Part shown: positions 1 through 9,000 of the stretch, in pieces
Position numbering within the stretch: the first letter of the stretch is position 1
Layout of the letters: each line of letters opens with the position of its first letter
Source: Hymenobacter aranciens
GTDB taxonomy: Bacteria > Bacteroidota > Bacteroidia > Cytophagales > Hymenobacteraceae
Length of the DNA stretch: 64,000 nucleotides
Assembly: GCF_030580865.1 (NCBI RefSeq)
Contig: NZ_JAUQSY010000004.1
Coordinates: 248,001 to 312,000, forward strand
Direction: 5' to 3'
The notes under the pieces: model-generated
What the model was told of the DNA's origin: nothing
Databases searched by the model: none
Seen by the model: the letters and a program-made list of their open reading frames with translations, nothing else
Position numbers and translations under genes: made by a program

Positions 1-398
1 GCCTCGGGCAGCTCTTTCTGAATGCGGTCCAAATCTTCCTTGAAGAGCTTGGCATCCACCACCGGGAAGTAGAACTGCGGGTCGCCGCTCACGCCCAGGG
101 GCGAGCGTTGCGCGATTTTGTTCCGGTACTCGGGTTTGGCGAGGGCTGTTTTTTTCAGCGTCACGTCTACCAGCTTGTCCTTCTCGTTGTGGATGGTGAT
201 ATCGCGCACATCGCCAGCGCGCAGCATCACTTCGAAGTCCTGCTGGTTGATTTTGACCGAGGAGTTGAAGCCCCGCGTCACAATTATTCCAAACACGAAC
301 ACCAGCAAGCCAGCCAGGGCCCACAGCTGCATCCCCGGGCGGGGACTGGGCGTGGTGCCACCGGCCTTTTTCTTTTTATTGGGCGTTTTATCCGACAT
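1..398 (-). CDS. ftsH: ATP-dependent zinc metalloprotease FtsH, N-terminal part (cut by window edge)
   Basis: Only the first 132 or so residues are present; the gene runs off the left edge. The protein starts MSDKTPNKKKK, a short basic cytoplasmic tail. One membrane helix follows at about residues 24-41 (LWALAGLLVFVFGIIVT), then an extracytoplasmic region with the FtsH_ext look (NQQDFEVMLRAGDVRDITI). The AAA+ and zinc-protease domains lie outside the window, so the call rests on the N-terminal pattern. FtsH is the membrane-anchored, ATP-driven protease for membrane and regulatory proteins. It lies 122 bp downstream of rsfS on the same strand, and the two probably share a transcript. Confidence 0.8.
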   Translation of the reverse strand, partial: MSDKTPNKKKKAGGTTPSPRPGMQLWALAGLLVFVFGIIVTRGFNSSVKINQQDFEVMLRAGDVRDITIHNEKDKLVDVTLKKTALAKPEYRNKIAQRSPLGVSGDPQFYFPVVDAKLFKEDLDRIQKELPE

Positions 399-520
399 GA
401 AAAATAGATAGTTAGAATCAGGCAGAAACCAGGGGCGCAACACCGCGTCGGGCGCAAATGTTCGCTGCCGCCAGCGCACTTGCGCTTGCAGCGGTAAGAC
501 GCACGAAGGGCGTAATTATT

Positions 521-907
521 TTACCGCGCTCCTTCCTCGTTTTCGATGTAGCTGATTTCGGCGTCGCCCCACAACTCCTCCAGAGCGTAGAACTTGCGGC
601 GGTCACGCAGGAAAACGTGCACGACTACATCGACGTAGTCGAGCAGCACCCACTCACGGTTGGTGCGGCCTTCGGTTTGCCAGGGGCTTTCGCCGGAGGC
701 TTTTTCTACTTCTTCCTCCACCGAGCGGGCAATGGCTTCGATTTGGGTATCAGAGTTCGCCGAGCAGATGATGAAATAATCGGCGATGGAATTCTTGAGG
801 TCTTTCAGATTCATCACCACGATGTCGGACGCTTTTTTGTCCTGCATGCCGCGTACGACGATATCTGCCAATGTGTCCGAATCCTGCCGGACCAGGGTGC
901 TTTTCAT
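521..907 (-). CDS. rsfS: Ribosomal silencing factor RsfS (Iojap family)
   Basis: This 128-aa protein has the full Iojap/RsfS pattern: KKASDIVVMNLKDL, ADYFIICSANSDTQIEAIA, WVLLDYVDVVVHVF and an acidic C-terminal tail. The family binds ribosomal protein uL14 on the 50S subunit and blocks subunit joining when nutrients are short. Length is normal for the family. The ATG at 907 is the natural start. It is divergent from birA and lies upstream of ftsH on the same strand, an order I recall from related Bacteroidota. Confidence 0.95.
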   Translation of the reverse strand: MKSTLVRQDSDTLADIVVRGMQDKKASDIVVMNLKDLKNSIADYFIICSANSDTQIEAIARSVEEEVEKASGESPWQTEGRTNREWVLLDYVDVVVHVFLRDRRKFYALEELWGDAEISYIENEEGAR

Positions 908-972
908 ATTCTCTTGTTAGGTGTGAGCTTTGCAGCCGAAAGGCAACGTTAGTTAAAAATACGGAAAAAGGC

Positions 973-1737
973 GTGGTTATTAGTCCCCAGACCCTCTTCA
1001 CGGGCCGGCAACTGATTTGGTTGCCGGAATGTCCGTCCACCAATTCGGAGGCTCAGGCCCTGCTCGTCCAAAACCGGGCCAGCGACGGCTGCACCGTCAT
1101 TACGGGTTACCAAAGCCAGGGCCGGGGCCAGCGCGGCAACCAGTGGCACGTGGCCCCGGGCGAGAACCTGACGCTTTCCGTTATCTGGCAGCCCACGTTT
1201 CTGGCCGCCAGCCAGCAGTTCCTGCTGAGCCAGGCCGTGGCTCTGGCCGTACACGACTGGGCCAGCACCCTGCTCGGCCCCGACCCGAAGCTGAAAGTGA
1301 AGTGGCCCAACGACCTGTATTTTGGCAACCAGAAGTTTGGCGGCATTCTGATTGAAAACAGCCTTAGCGGCCCAAAGATTCAACACAGCATCGTCGGAAT
1401 TGGCTTAAATATCAATCAGCAGCAATTTCCCATCGCCACGGCCACCTCGCTGGGCCAGCTCACCGGCCGCGCCTATGCCCTGGATGTGCTGGCCGCCCGC
1501 CTGCTCGAATGCCTGGAGCGGCGCTACCTGCAGCTACGCGCCGGGCAGATAAGCACCCTGCGGGCCGATTATTTAAAAGCTCTCTATCGCTACCAGGAAA
1601 CCCACTTTTTTGAGGTGGATGGGCAGCGGGTAGAAGGGCAGATTGTGGGCGTGGAGGAGGACGGGCGGCTGGCCGTAGCCCTTAGCGCCCAGGAGCTGCG
1701 CCGATTCGGAATGCAGGAAATTCGGCACGTGGTGTGA
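973..1737 (+). CDS. birA: Biotin--[acetyl-CoA-carboxylase] ligase, no DNA-binding domain
   Basis: The product makes biotinyl-AMP and transfers biotin to the carboxyl carrier protein of acetyl-CoA carboxylase. Visible motifs are ECPSTNSEAQ near the N-terminus, the biotin/ATP loop GRGQRGNQW at about residues 50-58, KWPNDLYF near 110 and KFGGILIE near 122, with a small C-terminal domain (VEGQIVGVEEDGRLAV). There is no N-terminal helix-turn-helix, so this is a monofunctional (class I) ligase and not a repressor. Start choice is uncertain. The only in-frame ATG (871) overlaps the 5' end of divergent rsfS and would add about 34 unmatched residues. The GTG at 973, preceded by GGAAAAAGGC, gives the usual length (254 aa). 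Confidence 0.88.
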   Translation: MVISPQTLFTGRQLIWLPECPSTNSEAQALLVQNRASDGCTVITGYQSQGRGQRGNQWHVAPGENLTLSVIWQPTFLAASQQFLLSQAVALAVHDWASTLLGPDPKLKVKWPNDLYFGNQKFGGILIENSLSGPKIQHSIVGIGLNINQQQFPIATATSLGQLTGRAYALDVLAARLLECLERRYLQLRAGQISTLRADYLKALYRYQETHFFEVDGQRVEGQIVGVEEDGRLAVALSAQELRRFGMQEIRHVV

Positions 1738-2094
1738 AGACGAATTTCGGCAGATAATTCACTCATCGGCTACGCAACAACCTTGAACGACGGCCGGGGT
1801 TTATGGCCCATTGACCTACGAAAAACCAGTGTTCATCGTAAACCACTAAAAGTTTTTTGCATCTGCCTGAAAAAAGCTCTAGCTTGCAGGCAACCGAAGC
1901 AGCGTTACTGCCGAGTTGGCATTAGCAAAGCAACGGTTGGGCTCTTTTTTGGGTCTATCAATCCGATTGCGGCGCGTTTTCGTTGGTTGCGCGGCGGTTT
2001 TGCGGCCCGGCACGGTGCTTGCAAAAGGCCAATCCACGAGCTACCTCACCGCCGCTCGTTTTCTTAATCTGACATTCTCTCCTGCATTTCAACC
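1738..2094. other. Intergenic stretch, no gene seen
   Basis: About 357 bases lie between birA and the cupredoxin gene. The short open frames here have no family resemblance and odd composition (Arg/Cys-rich). No clear hairpin or perfect TAnnTTTG box was found. It presumably carries the birA 3' end and the promoter of the next gene. Confidence 0.5.
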
Positions 2095-2733
2095 ATGCGC
2101 CTTTTTACTAAGCTTATTCTTTCCACTTTACTAGCGGCTAGCTCGTTGGTTTCGGCCTTGGCCGGCACGGTCACCATCACGGTGGGCGACAATTTTTACC
2201 GGGGGCCCGATGGCACCTCTACCATCACAATGGCTGCCAACGACCAACTGGTGTTCAGCTATCCAACGGGCAATAGCAGCCACCCGACCATGTCGGACAG
2301 TTCGCCGGCCGCCTGGAGCACTTTCCCGATGAACCCCAACTCGCGCACCAAGACGTTTGCCCCGAACACGTTTACGCCCGGCACTTACGCATTCCACTGC
2401 ACGGCCCACTCCGGCCAGACGGGTACGCTGATTGTGACGGCTGTAACTGCCACCGCCGATGCCCGCCTCACGGCCCCGGTGCTCAACCTCTTCCCCAACC
2501 CCAGCAAGGGGCAAGTGACGCTGCAAATCAGCCAGCGCCCGGGGCAGGACGTGAAGCTGCGCCTGAACAACGTGATTGGGCAGGAAGTACGCTCGGTAGC
2601 TTTGAAGCCGGAGCTGCTGGCCAACGGGCAGGTAATTAACCTGAGTGACCTGCCGTCGGGGGTGTACTTTTACAGCGTGCTGGTGAACGACAAAGTAATG
2701 AGCACGAAACGCCTGATACTCCAGAATAATTAA
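2095..2733 (+). CDS. Secreted cupredoxin (plastocyanin-like) with T9SS sorting domain
   Basis: This 212-aa protein has three parts. A Sec signal peptide ends near residue 23 (LVSALAG). A single blue-copper-like domain spans about 24-120. A type A T9SS C-terminal domain starts at NLFPNPSKG and ends in KRLILQNN. Likely type-1 copper ligands are His63 (SSHPTM), Cys102 and His105 (FHCTAHSGQ). The usual axial Met a few residues after the second His is absent; Gln108 is in that region, as in stellacyanin-type sites. An electron-transfer role outside the cell is inferred from the fold. It is a single gene followed by a hairpin terminator. Confidence 0.85.
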   Translation: MRLFTKLILSTLLAASSLVSALAGTVTITVGDNFYRGPDGTSTITMAANDQLVFSYPTGNSSHPTMSDSSPAAWSTFPMNPNSRTKTFAPNTFTPGTYAFHCTAHSGQTGTLIVTAVTATADARLTAPVLNLFPNPSKGQVTLQISQRPGQDVKLRLNNVIGQEVRSVALKPELLANGQVINLSDLPSGVYFYSVLVNDKVMSTKRLILQNN

Positions 2734-2758
2734 GTGCGAAACACTTGATTGCAAGAAT

Positions 2759-2786
2759 CGAAAAGCAGCCCCCGGGCTGCTTTTCG
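2759..2786 (+). terminator. Hairpin terminator after the cupredoxin gene
   Basis: Perfect inverted repeat CGAAAAGCAGCC / GGCTGCTTTTCG around a 4-nt loop, 26 bp after the stop codon. T-rich on the exit side. Confidence 0.75.
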
Positions 2787-2853
2787 TGTTTATGGGCTGT
2801 AGCAAAGTAGGCGGGCGGGCAACGTAGCTGCCGATACCTTGCGGGCTACTAGT

Positions 2854-2861
2854 TACTTTTG
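2854..2861 (+). promoter_or_regulatory. -7 box (TACTTTTG) for the DUF2723 gene
   Basis: Perfect match to the Bacteroidota -7 element TAnnTTTG, 60 bp before the ATG at 2921. No TTG at the expected -33 spacing was seen, so the match is partial. Confidence 0.5.
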
Positions 2862-2920
2862 CCCATTAGCTGATTTATTAACCCATTTTTCTTGGCCTGC
2901 TGCTTAACGGCGGGTACGGT

Positions 2921-5908
2921 ATGCGTTTCAAAACCCTGAATAATCTGGTCGGCTGGCTGGTCTTTGCCATTGCCGCTGCCACTTACCTGCTCACCCTGGA
3001 GCCCACGGCTTCGTTCTGGGACTGCGGCGAGTTCATTGCCTGCTCCTACAAGCTGCTAGTGCCGCACCCCCCGGGCGCCCCCACCTTCCTGCTGCTGGGC
3101 CGCATGATGTCGCTGCTCTCGTTTGGCGACGTGACCAAGGTGGCCCCGCTCATCAATGCCCTGTCGGGCCTGAGCAGCGCGTTTACCGTCTTGTTTTTAT
3201 TCTGGATTATCACCCGGCTGGCGGGCAAGCTGGTGCTGCGTGGGCACGACCTGGTGGCCGAGCACGCCGAGCCCACCATCGGCCAGCGCCTGCAGATTCT
3301 GGGCGCGGGCGTGGTCGGGGCGCTGTCGTTTGCCTTTTCGGATTCCTTCTGGTTTAACGCCGTGGAGGGCGAGGTGTACGCCATGTCGGCCCTCTGCACA
3401 GCGGCCGTGGTGTGGATAATGCTGAAATGGGAAGCCCACGCCGACGAAGCTGATTCGGACAAGTGGCTCATTCTGATTGCCTACGTGCTGGGCCTCAGCA
3501 TTGGCGTCCACTTGCTGAATTTGCTGACGCTGCCGGCGCTGGGCTTCATCTACTACTACCGCCGCAACCAGACGCCGACGCTGAAAGGCGGCCTGATAGT
3601 GCTGGCGGTTAGCTTTGCCATTGTGGGCATCATTCTGGTGGGCATTATCCCCGGTTTGCCGTCGCTGGCGGGCAGCTTCGAGGTGTTTTTTATCAACACT
3701 GTGGGCCTGCCGTTCAACTCGGGGCTGTTTATTTTCCTGGTGCTGTTTGGGGCGGCCATCTGGTTTGGGTTCCGCTTGTCTTATCGGCTGAACAGCCGCC
3801 TGCTGAACACGGCGATGCTGTCGCTGGTGTTCGTGCTGATTGGCTATTCGAGCTACCTCATCGTGCCGATTCGCAGCTCGTTCCACCCCACCATCAACGA
3901 GAACAACCCCGAGGACGTGCTCTCGTTCGTGAGCTACCTCAAGCGCGAGCAGTACGGCTCGCGGCCCTTGCTCTACGGCCCGCAATTCAACGCCCAGCCC
4001 ATCGGGCAGGAAGTGGGCTCGAAGCGCTACGCCCGCGACCCTAAGGCCGGCACCTACAAAGAGCTGCCTCCGACGCCGGAATACACTTACGCCGACGAGG
4101 ATAAAATGCTGCTGCCGCGCCTGTACAGCTACGAGCCCAGCCACATTCAGGAGTATAAAAAGTGGGTTGATATCCAGGAGGGCGTGAAGCCGACGATGGG
4201 CCAAAACCTGTCGTTCTTGTTCCGCTACCAGATGGGGCACATGTTCTGGCGCTACTTCATGTGGAACTACGTGGGGCGCGAGTCCGACATCCAGCAAGCG
4301 GGCGTGGTGACGCCGGTGAGCAACAACAAGAACCTGCCGGCGCGCATTGCCGAGAGCCCGTCATACAATAACTTCTTCGCCATTCCGCTTATTCTGGGGC
4401 TCATTGGGCTGTGGTTCCAAAGCAAACGCGACTCGCGCGATGCCTTCGTGGTGGGGCTTTTGTTCCTGCTCACGGGCCTGGCCATCATCATCTACCTCAA
4501 CCAGCCGCCGCGCGAGCCGCGCGAGCGGGACTACACCTTCACCGGGGCCACGTTTGCCTTTGCCATTTGGATTGGCCTGGGCGTGCTCGGCATTGCCGAC
4601 GTGCTGGGCAAGGTGGTGAAATCGGACGGCCTGCGCGCTGCCGTGGGCGTGCTGCTGGGCCTGCTGGCTCCCGGCCTGCTGGTGGCCCAGGGCTGGGACG
4701 ACCACGACCGCTCGGACCGCTACAACTCGGTGGATTCGGCTAAGAACCTGCTCAACAGTTGCGCCCCGAACGCCATTCTGTTCACCAACGGCGACAACGA
4801 CACCTTCCCGCTGTGGTATGCCCAGGAGGTGGAGGGCGTGCGCACCGACGTGCGCGTGGCCGTGCTCTCGTACCTCAACACCGACTGGTACATCCAGCAG
4901 ATGAAGCGCCGCGCGTACCTGTCGCAGCCGCTGCCCATCAGCATGGACGATGCCAACTACATTCAGGGTACCAACGACTACCTGCCCTACGTGCCTAACG
5001 CGCAGGTGCAGAATGTGGACCTCAAGCAGTTCATCGGCCTGGTGAAAGAAAACAGCATGCTGCTGCAGGCGCAGTCGCAGGATGGCAGCAGCATGATGTC
5101 GTTCCCAACGGCCAACTTCTTCCTGCCCATCGACACGACGGCGGTGAAAGGCTTGGGTATCATCCCGAAGGACCGCGCCGGGCAGCTGGTGCCCCGCATG
5201 GAGTGGAGCATGGGCAAGCGTGCCATCGAGAAGAAGAACCTGGTGATTCTGGACATGATTGCGACCAACAACTGGAAGCGGCCCATCTACTTCAGCAGCA
5301 CCGTGGCCCCGCAGGACTACATGAACCTGCAGCCCTACTTCCAGCTGGAAGGCATGGCCTACCGCCTGCTGCCGCTGAAGGACCCCAACTACGACCCCCG
5401 CGGCTCGGACGAGGGCTTCGTGGAGAAAGACCTGCTGTATAAGCGCCTGATGAAGGACTTCAGCTACCGCGGGCTGGCTGACGCCAGCATTTTCTACGAC
5501 GAGAACAACCTGCGCTTCCCCTCGAACTACCGCGACAAGTTTGCCCGCCTGGCCCAGTCGTACCTCGATGAAGGCAACACGGCCAAGGCCAAGGAAGTAG
5601 CCGATAAATGCCTGGCAGTGATGCCCGACAAGGCCATCCCCTACGACTACTACTCGCCGCTGCTGGTGCCCGCCCTGGTGGCCGGCGGCGAAAAAGCCAA
5701 GGCCGACGAGCTGATGGACACCATGACCAAGCGCTCGGAGCAGATGCTGGCCTACTACGCCACCCGCCCCGACGCCGGCCTGTTCGACGACGACCAGCGC
5801 GTGTGGCTACTGGGCTTGCAAAGCGTGTACCGCGCCGCCGAGATGGCCGGCGACAAGCCCCGCTCGGAGCGCGCAGTGAAGCTCATGCAGCAGTATTATC
5901 CGCAGTAG
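2921..5908 (+). CDS. DUF2723 / GT117-family membrane protein (possible protein O-glycosyltransferase)
   Basis: This 995-aa protein opens with the DUF2723 signature: membrane helix, then TLEPTASFWDCGEF, and LVPHPPGAPTFLLLGR in the first periplasmic loop. These carry the acidic and His residues typical of GT-C glycosyltransferases. About a dozen membrane helices fill residues 8-600. A soluble C-terminal part follows (YNSVDSAKNLLNSCAPNAILFTNGDNDTFPLWY, with a TPR-like end from about 870). The family is widespread in Bacteroidota and is classed as GT117; a link to O-glycosylation of secreted proteins is known for relatives but not provable here. It stands alone between its own -7 box and a terminator. 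Confidence 0.87.
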   Translation: MRFKTLNNLVGWLVFAIAAATYLLTLEPTASFWDCGEFIACSYKLLVPHPPGAPTFLLLGRMMSLLSFGDVTKVAPLINALSGLSSAFTVLFLFWIITRLAGKLVLRGHDLVAEHAEPTIGQRLQILGAGVVGALSFAFSDSFWFNAVEGEVYAMSALCTAAVVWIMLKWEAHADEADSDKWLILIAYVLGLSIGVHLLNLLTLPALGFIYYYRRNQTPTLKGGLIVLAVSFAIVGIILVGIIPGLPSLAGSFEVFFINTVGLPFNSGLFIFLVLFGAAIWFGFRLSYRLNSRLLNTAMLSLVFVLIGYSSYLIVPIRSSFHPTINENNPEDVLSFVSYLKREQYGSRPLLYGPQFNAQPIGQEVGSKRYARDPKAGTYKELPPTPEYTYADEDKMLLPRLYSYEPSHIQEYKKWVDIQEGVKPTMGQNLSFLFRYQMGHMFWRYFMWNYVGRESDIQQAGVVTPVSNNKNLPARIAESPSYNNFFAIPLILGLIGLWFQSKRDSRDAFVVGLLFLLTGLAIIIYLNQPPREPRERDYTFTGATFAFAIWIGLGVLGIADVLGKVVKSDGLRAAVGVLLGLLAPGLLVAQGWDDHDRSDRYNSVDSAKNLLNSCAPNAILFTNGDNDTFPLWYAQEVEGVRTDVRVAVLSYLNTDWYIQQMKRRAYLSQPLPISMDDANYIQGTNDYLPYVPNAQVQNVDLKQFIGLVKENSMLLQAQSQDGSSMMSFPTANFFLPIDTTAVKGLGIIPKDRAGQLVPRMEWSMGKRAIEKKNLVILDMIATNNWKRPIYFSSTVAPQDYMNLQPYFQLEGMAYRLLPLKDPNYDPRGSDEGFVEKDLLYKRLMKDFSYRGLADASIFYDENNLRFPSNYRDKFARLAQSYLDEGNTAKAKEVADKCLAVMPDKAIPYDYYSPLLVPALVAGGEKAKADELMDTMTKRSEQMLAYYATRPDAGLFDDDQRVWLLGLQSVYRAAEMAGDKPRSERAVKLMQQYYPQ

Positions 5909-5932
5909 CCTTTCGGCTGCTTGAATAATGGC

Positions 5933-5967
5933 AAACGGCCGGTTCGCACCACGCGGGCCGGCCGTTT
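5933..5967 (+). terminator. Hairpin terminator after the DUF2723 gene
   Basis: Inverted repeat AAACGGCCGG / CCGGCCGTTT followed by a short T run, 24 bp after the stop. A nearly identical hairpin recurs at 10748-10784. Confidence 0.75.
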
Positions 5968-6027
5968 TGTTGTTCGGCAAGCTCATTTTAATACAGTTGC
6001 TTATGAAATGATGCGTGCTAGCGGCTG

Positions 6028-6035
6028 TATCTTTA
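6028..6035 (+). promoter_or_regulatory. -7-like box (TATCTTTA) deciding the start of the next gene
   Basis: 7 of 8 match to TAnnTTTG. It places the transcript start near 6042, so the ATG at 6062 is usable but the upstream in-frame ATG at 5921 is not. Confidence 0.45.
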
Positions 6036-6061
6036 CCAAGTATTTAGCATCCGTTTCCTTT

Positions 6062-9000
6062 ATGCAAGTGTTCTACTCCTCGTTTCTTGAAATACGCGCC
6101 ACGCTGACGCGGCTGGCCGTTTTGGTGGCTGCTATCACCGTTGGCGGGCTGCTGGCGGCCCCCGCCGCACGAGCGCAGGTGCCCCAGTGGCAGCAGCTCA
6201 TCTACGACCAGTACCAGCCGCGGGGGGCAACCAGCTCCACCATCAGGGCCACGGCGGTAGATGCCAATGGCGACGTGCTGGTAGCCGGAATTTTCAACTT
6301 TGAGGTGACCTTTGGGACGCACCGGCTGGCCAGCCGGGCCAATAATGAGCTGTTTGTGGCCAAGTGGCGGCCGAGCACCAGCACCTGGCTGTGGGCCATT
6401 CGGGATGGCGGCTACAACGTGACCGACGTGACGGGCCTGGCGCTGAACGGCAGCAGCGTCTACGTATCGGGCACGTTTACCAGCAATGCCAGCAGCACCT
6501 TTGCGGGTACGGCACTGCCGGGCGCGGGCGAAGCGGATGCCTTTCTGGTAAAATACACCGACACGGGCAGCACCGCTACCGGCGTATGGGCCGTGAGCGG
6601 CGGCGGTCCCGTAGCCGACGCGGGCCGGGGCGTGGCCGTGAGCGGCAACAGCGTGTACCTCACGGGCTCCTTTTCGGGCACGGCCCGCTTTGCCGGGACC
6701 TCGCTGGTATCGGCGGGTTCCAGCGACGTGTTTCTGGTGAAGTACACCGACAATGGCAGCAGCGTGGCACTCGGCTGGGCCCGGCGCAGCGGCGGCACCC
6801 GCATCGAAACCAGCGGGGCGGTGGCCGTGAGCGGCAACAACGTGTACATCACCGGCGACTTCGTAGGTCAGGCCAGCATTGCGGGTGTGACGCTACGCAG
6901 CACCGTGCGCACCGGTAACATTGAGACCCGCGACCTCTTCCTGGCGAAATATACCGACGCGGGCACTACCGCCTGGGTTACGCAGGTGGGCGGCACCGGC
7001 GAAGAATATGGCCACGCCCTGCTGGTGCAGGGCAGCGACATTTACCTGGGCGGCGAGTTTGCCAGCACCCTGACCATGGGCAGCACCACCCTCACGGCTG
7101 CGGGCAACCAGGATGCGCTGCTGGCCCGCTTCAGCGACACCGGCAGCACGGCGACGCCCGTGTGGGCCGTGCGCGACGGCGGCGGCAGCGCCGACGAGGT
7201 AAAATTCCTGGCCCTGCGCGGCAACGAGCTCTACTCCATCGGCACGTTCAGCCCCTCGACGCAGCCGGCGCCCAGCGTGGCCGGCGTGGCCCTGACCTCG
7301 GCCGGGCTGCTGGACGTGTACGTGGCCCGCTACGCCGCCGACACCGGGGCCGGGCAGTGGGCTAGAAGCTTCGGCAGCACTTTCAACGATGAGGCCTACG
7401 CCGTAGCCCCCAGTGCTACCGACCTCTACATCGCGTTTAACAACCCTAGCAGCGTGGTGGCTTTCGGGCCCAACCAAACCCTGCTGGCGACCATGAATGC
7501 CGGGGTACTGGGCCGGCTCGACCCCGCCACCGGGGCCTGGCGCGACCTGCGCACGCCCAACAAAGGCGGCCGCTCGCAGGTGAATGCCATCGCCCCCGAT
7601 GCTGACGGCAACCTGCTGGTGGCTGGGCTGTTTTCGGGACAACTGGCCCTGGGCAGCACCCTGCTCACGAACGTGGGCGGGGGCGGACAGAACGACATCT
7701 TTCTGGGCAAGTGGAGCCCGGCGGCCAACGACTGGCTGTGGGCCGTGCGCGGCGGCGGCCTCGGCAACGACGAGGCCACCGGCGTGGCCGTGGTGGGCAA
7801 CAGGGTGTACGTGGCGGGCACCTTTGCCAGCGGGCAGGGCTGCCGCATTGCCGGCACCAACCTGCCCGGCGCGGGCAGCACCGACGGCTTCGTGGCCGGC
7901 TACACCGACAACGGCAGCAGCGTGAGCGAGGACTGGGCCGCGGGCCTGGGCGGCAGCGGCGACGACCTGGCCAGCAGCCTGGCCGCCTCGGCCAGCGGCG
8001 TGTACGTGACGGGCACCTACACGGGCAGCGCTACGGCCGCCGGGGTGGCCCTGCCCACGTCTGCCGGCAGCACCGACATCTACCTGGCCAAGTATACCCT
8101 GGCCGGGGCTGGCGGCTGGGCCGTGCGCGGCGGCGGCACCGGTGGTGAGTGGGCGGGGGCCGTGGCTGCCAACGGCAACCAGGTTTACCTTACGGCCTCG
8201 TTTGACAGCCAGCGGGCGGCCTCGTTTGCGGGCGTGGTGCTGCCGGGGGCCGGCAGCTTCGACGTGGTGCTGGCCAAGTATGTAGACCAGGGCAGCACCG
8301 TGGCCGACGGCTGGGCCGTGAGCGCCGGCGGCCGCAACTACGAGCGCGCCCGGGCGCTGGCGGTGAGTGGCGCCAACGTGTACCTCACGGGTAGCTTCAG
8401 CTCAACCTTTGGCACGACGGTGGCGGGCGTGGCCCTGACCGGTGCTGGCAGCGATGACCTGTTTGTGGCCAAGTACGTGGACCAGGGCAGCACCGTGGCC
8501 AACGGCTGGGCGCGCAGCGGCGGCGGCACCGGCAGCGACATCAGCACGGGCATTGCGGTGAACGGCAGCTACGTGTACCTCTCGGGCACCTTCCTGAACG
8601 GTTCGCAGGGCAACACGGCCACCATTGCCGGCAGCACCATCACGCAGATTGGCGAAACCGACGTGTTCCTGGCCCGCTTCACCGACACGGGCAGCGCTGC
8701 GGCCGATGGCTGGGCCGTGGCGGGCGGCAGCGACGAGGGCCAGCTGAACGGCCCCGAGGGCAACGACTACGCGGCCACGGTGGCCGTGGTCGGCACCAAC
8801 GTGTACCTGGGCGGGCAGGTGAGCGTGCCGGGCGGCATCACCTTCACACCGCCGCTGTTCAACGCCCAGCCGCCCACCTTCGGCACGCTGACAATGGAGC
8901 GCGGAGCGGGTAGCTACCCGTATTTCATTGCGCGGCTCAATGATGCGCCGGAGCCGGTGATTACGGCCCTCACGCCGGGCACGAGCGCGCCGGGCGCCAC

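Noticed and set aside
1783..2067. 94-codon open frame between birA and the cupredoxin gene
   Set aside because: Composition is unlike a protein of this host and there is no start context or family pattern.
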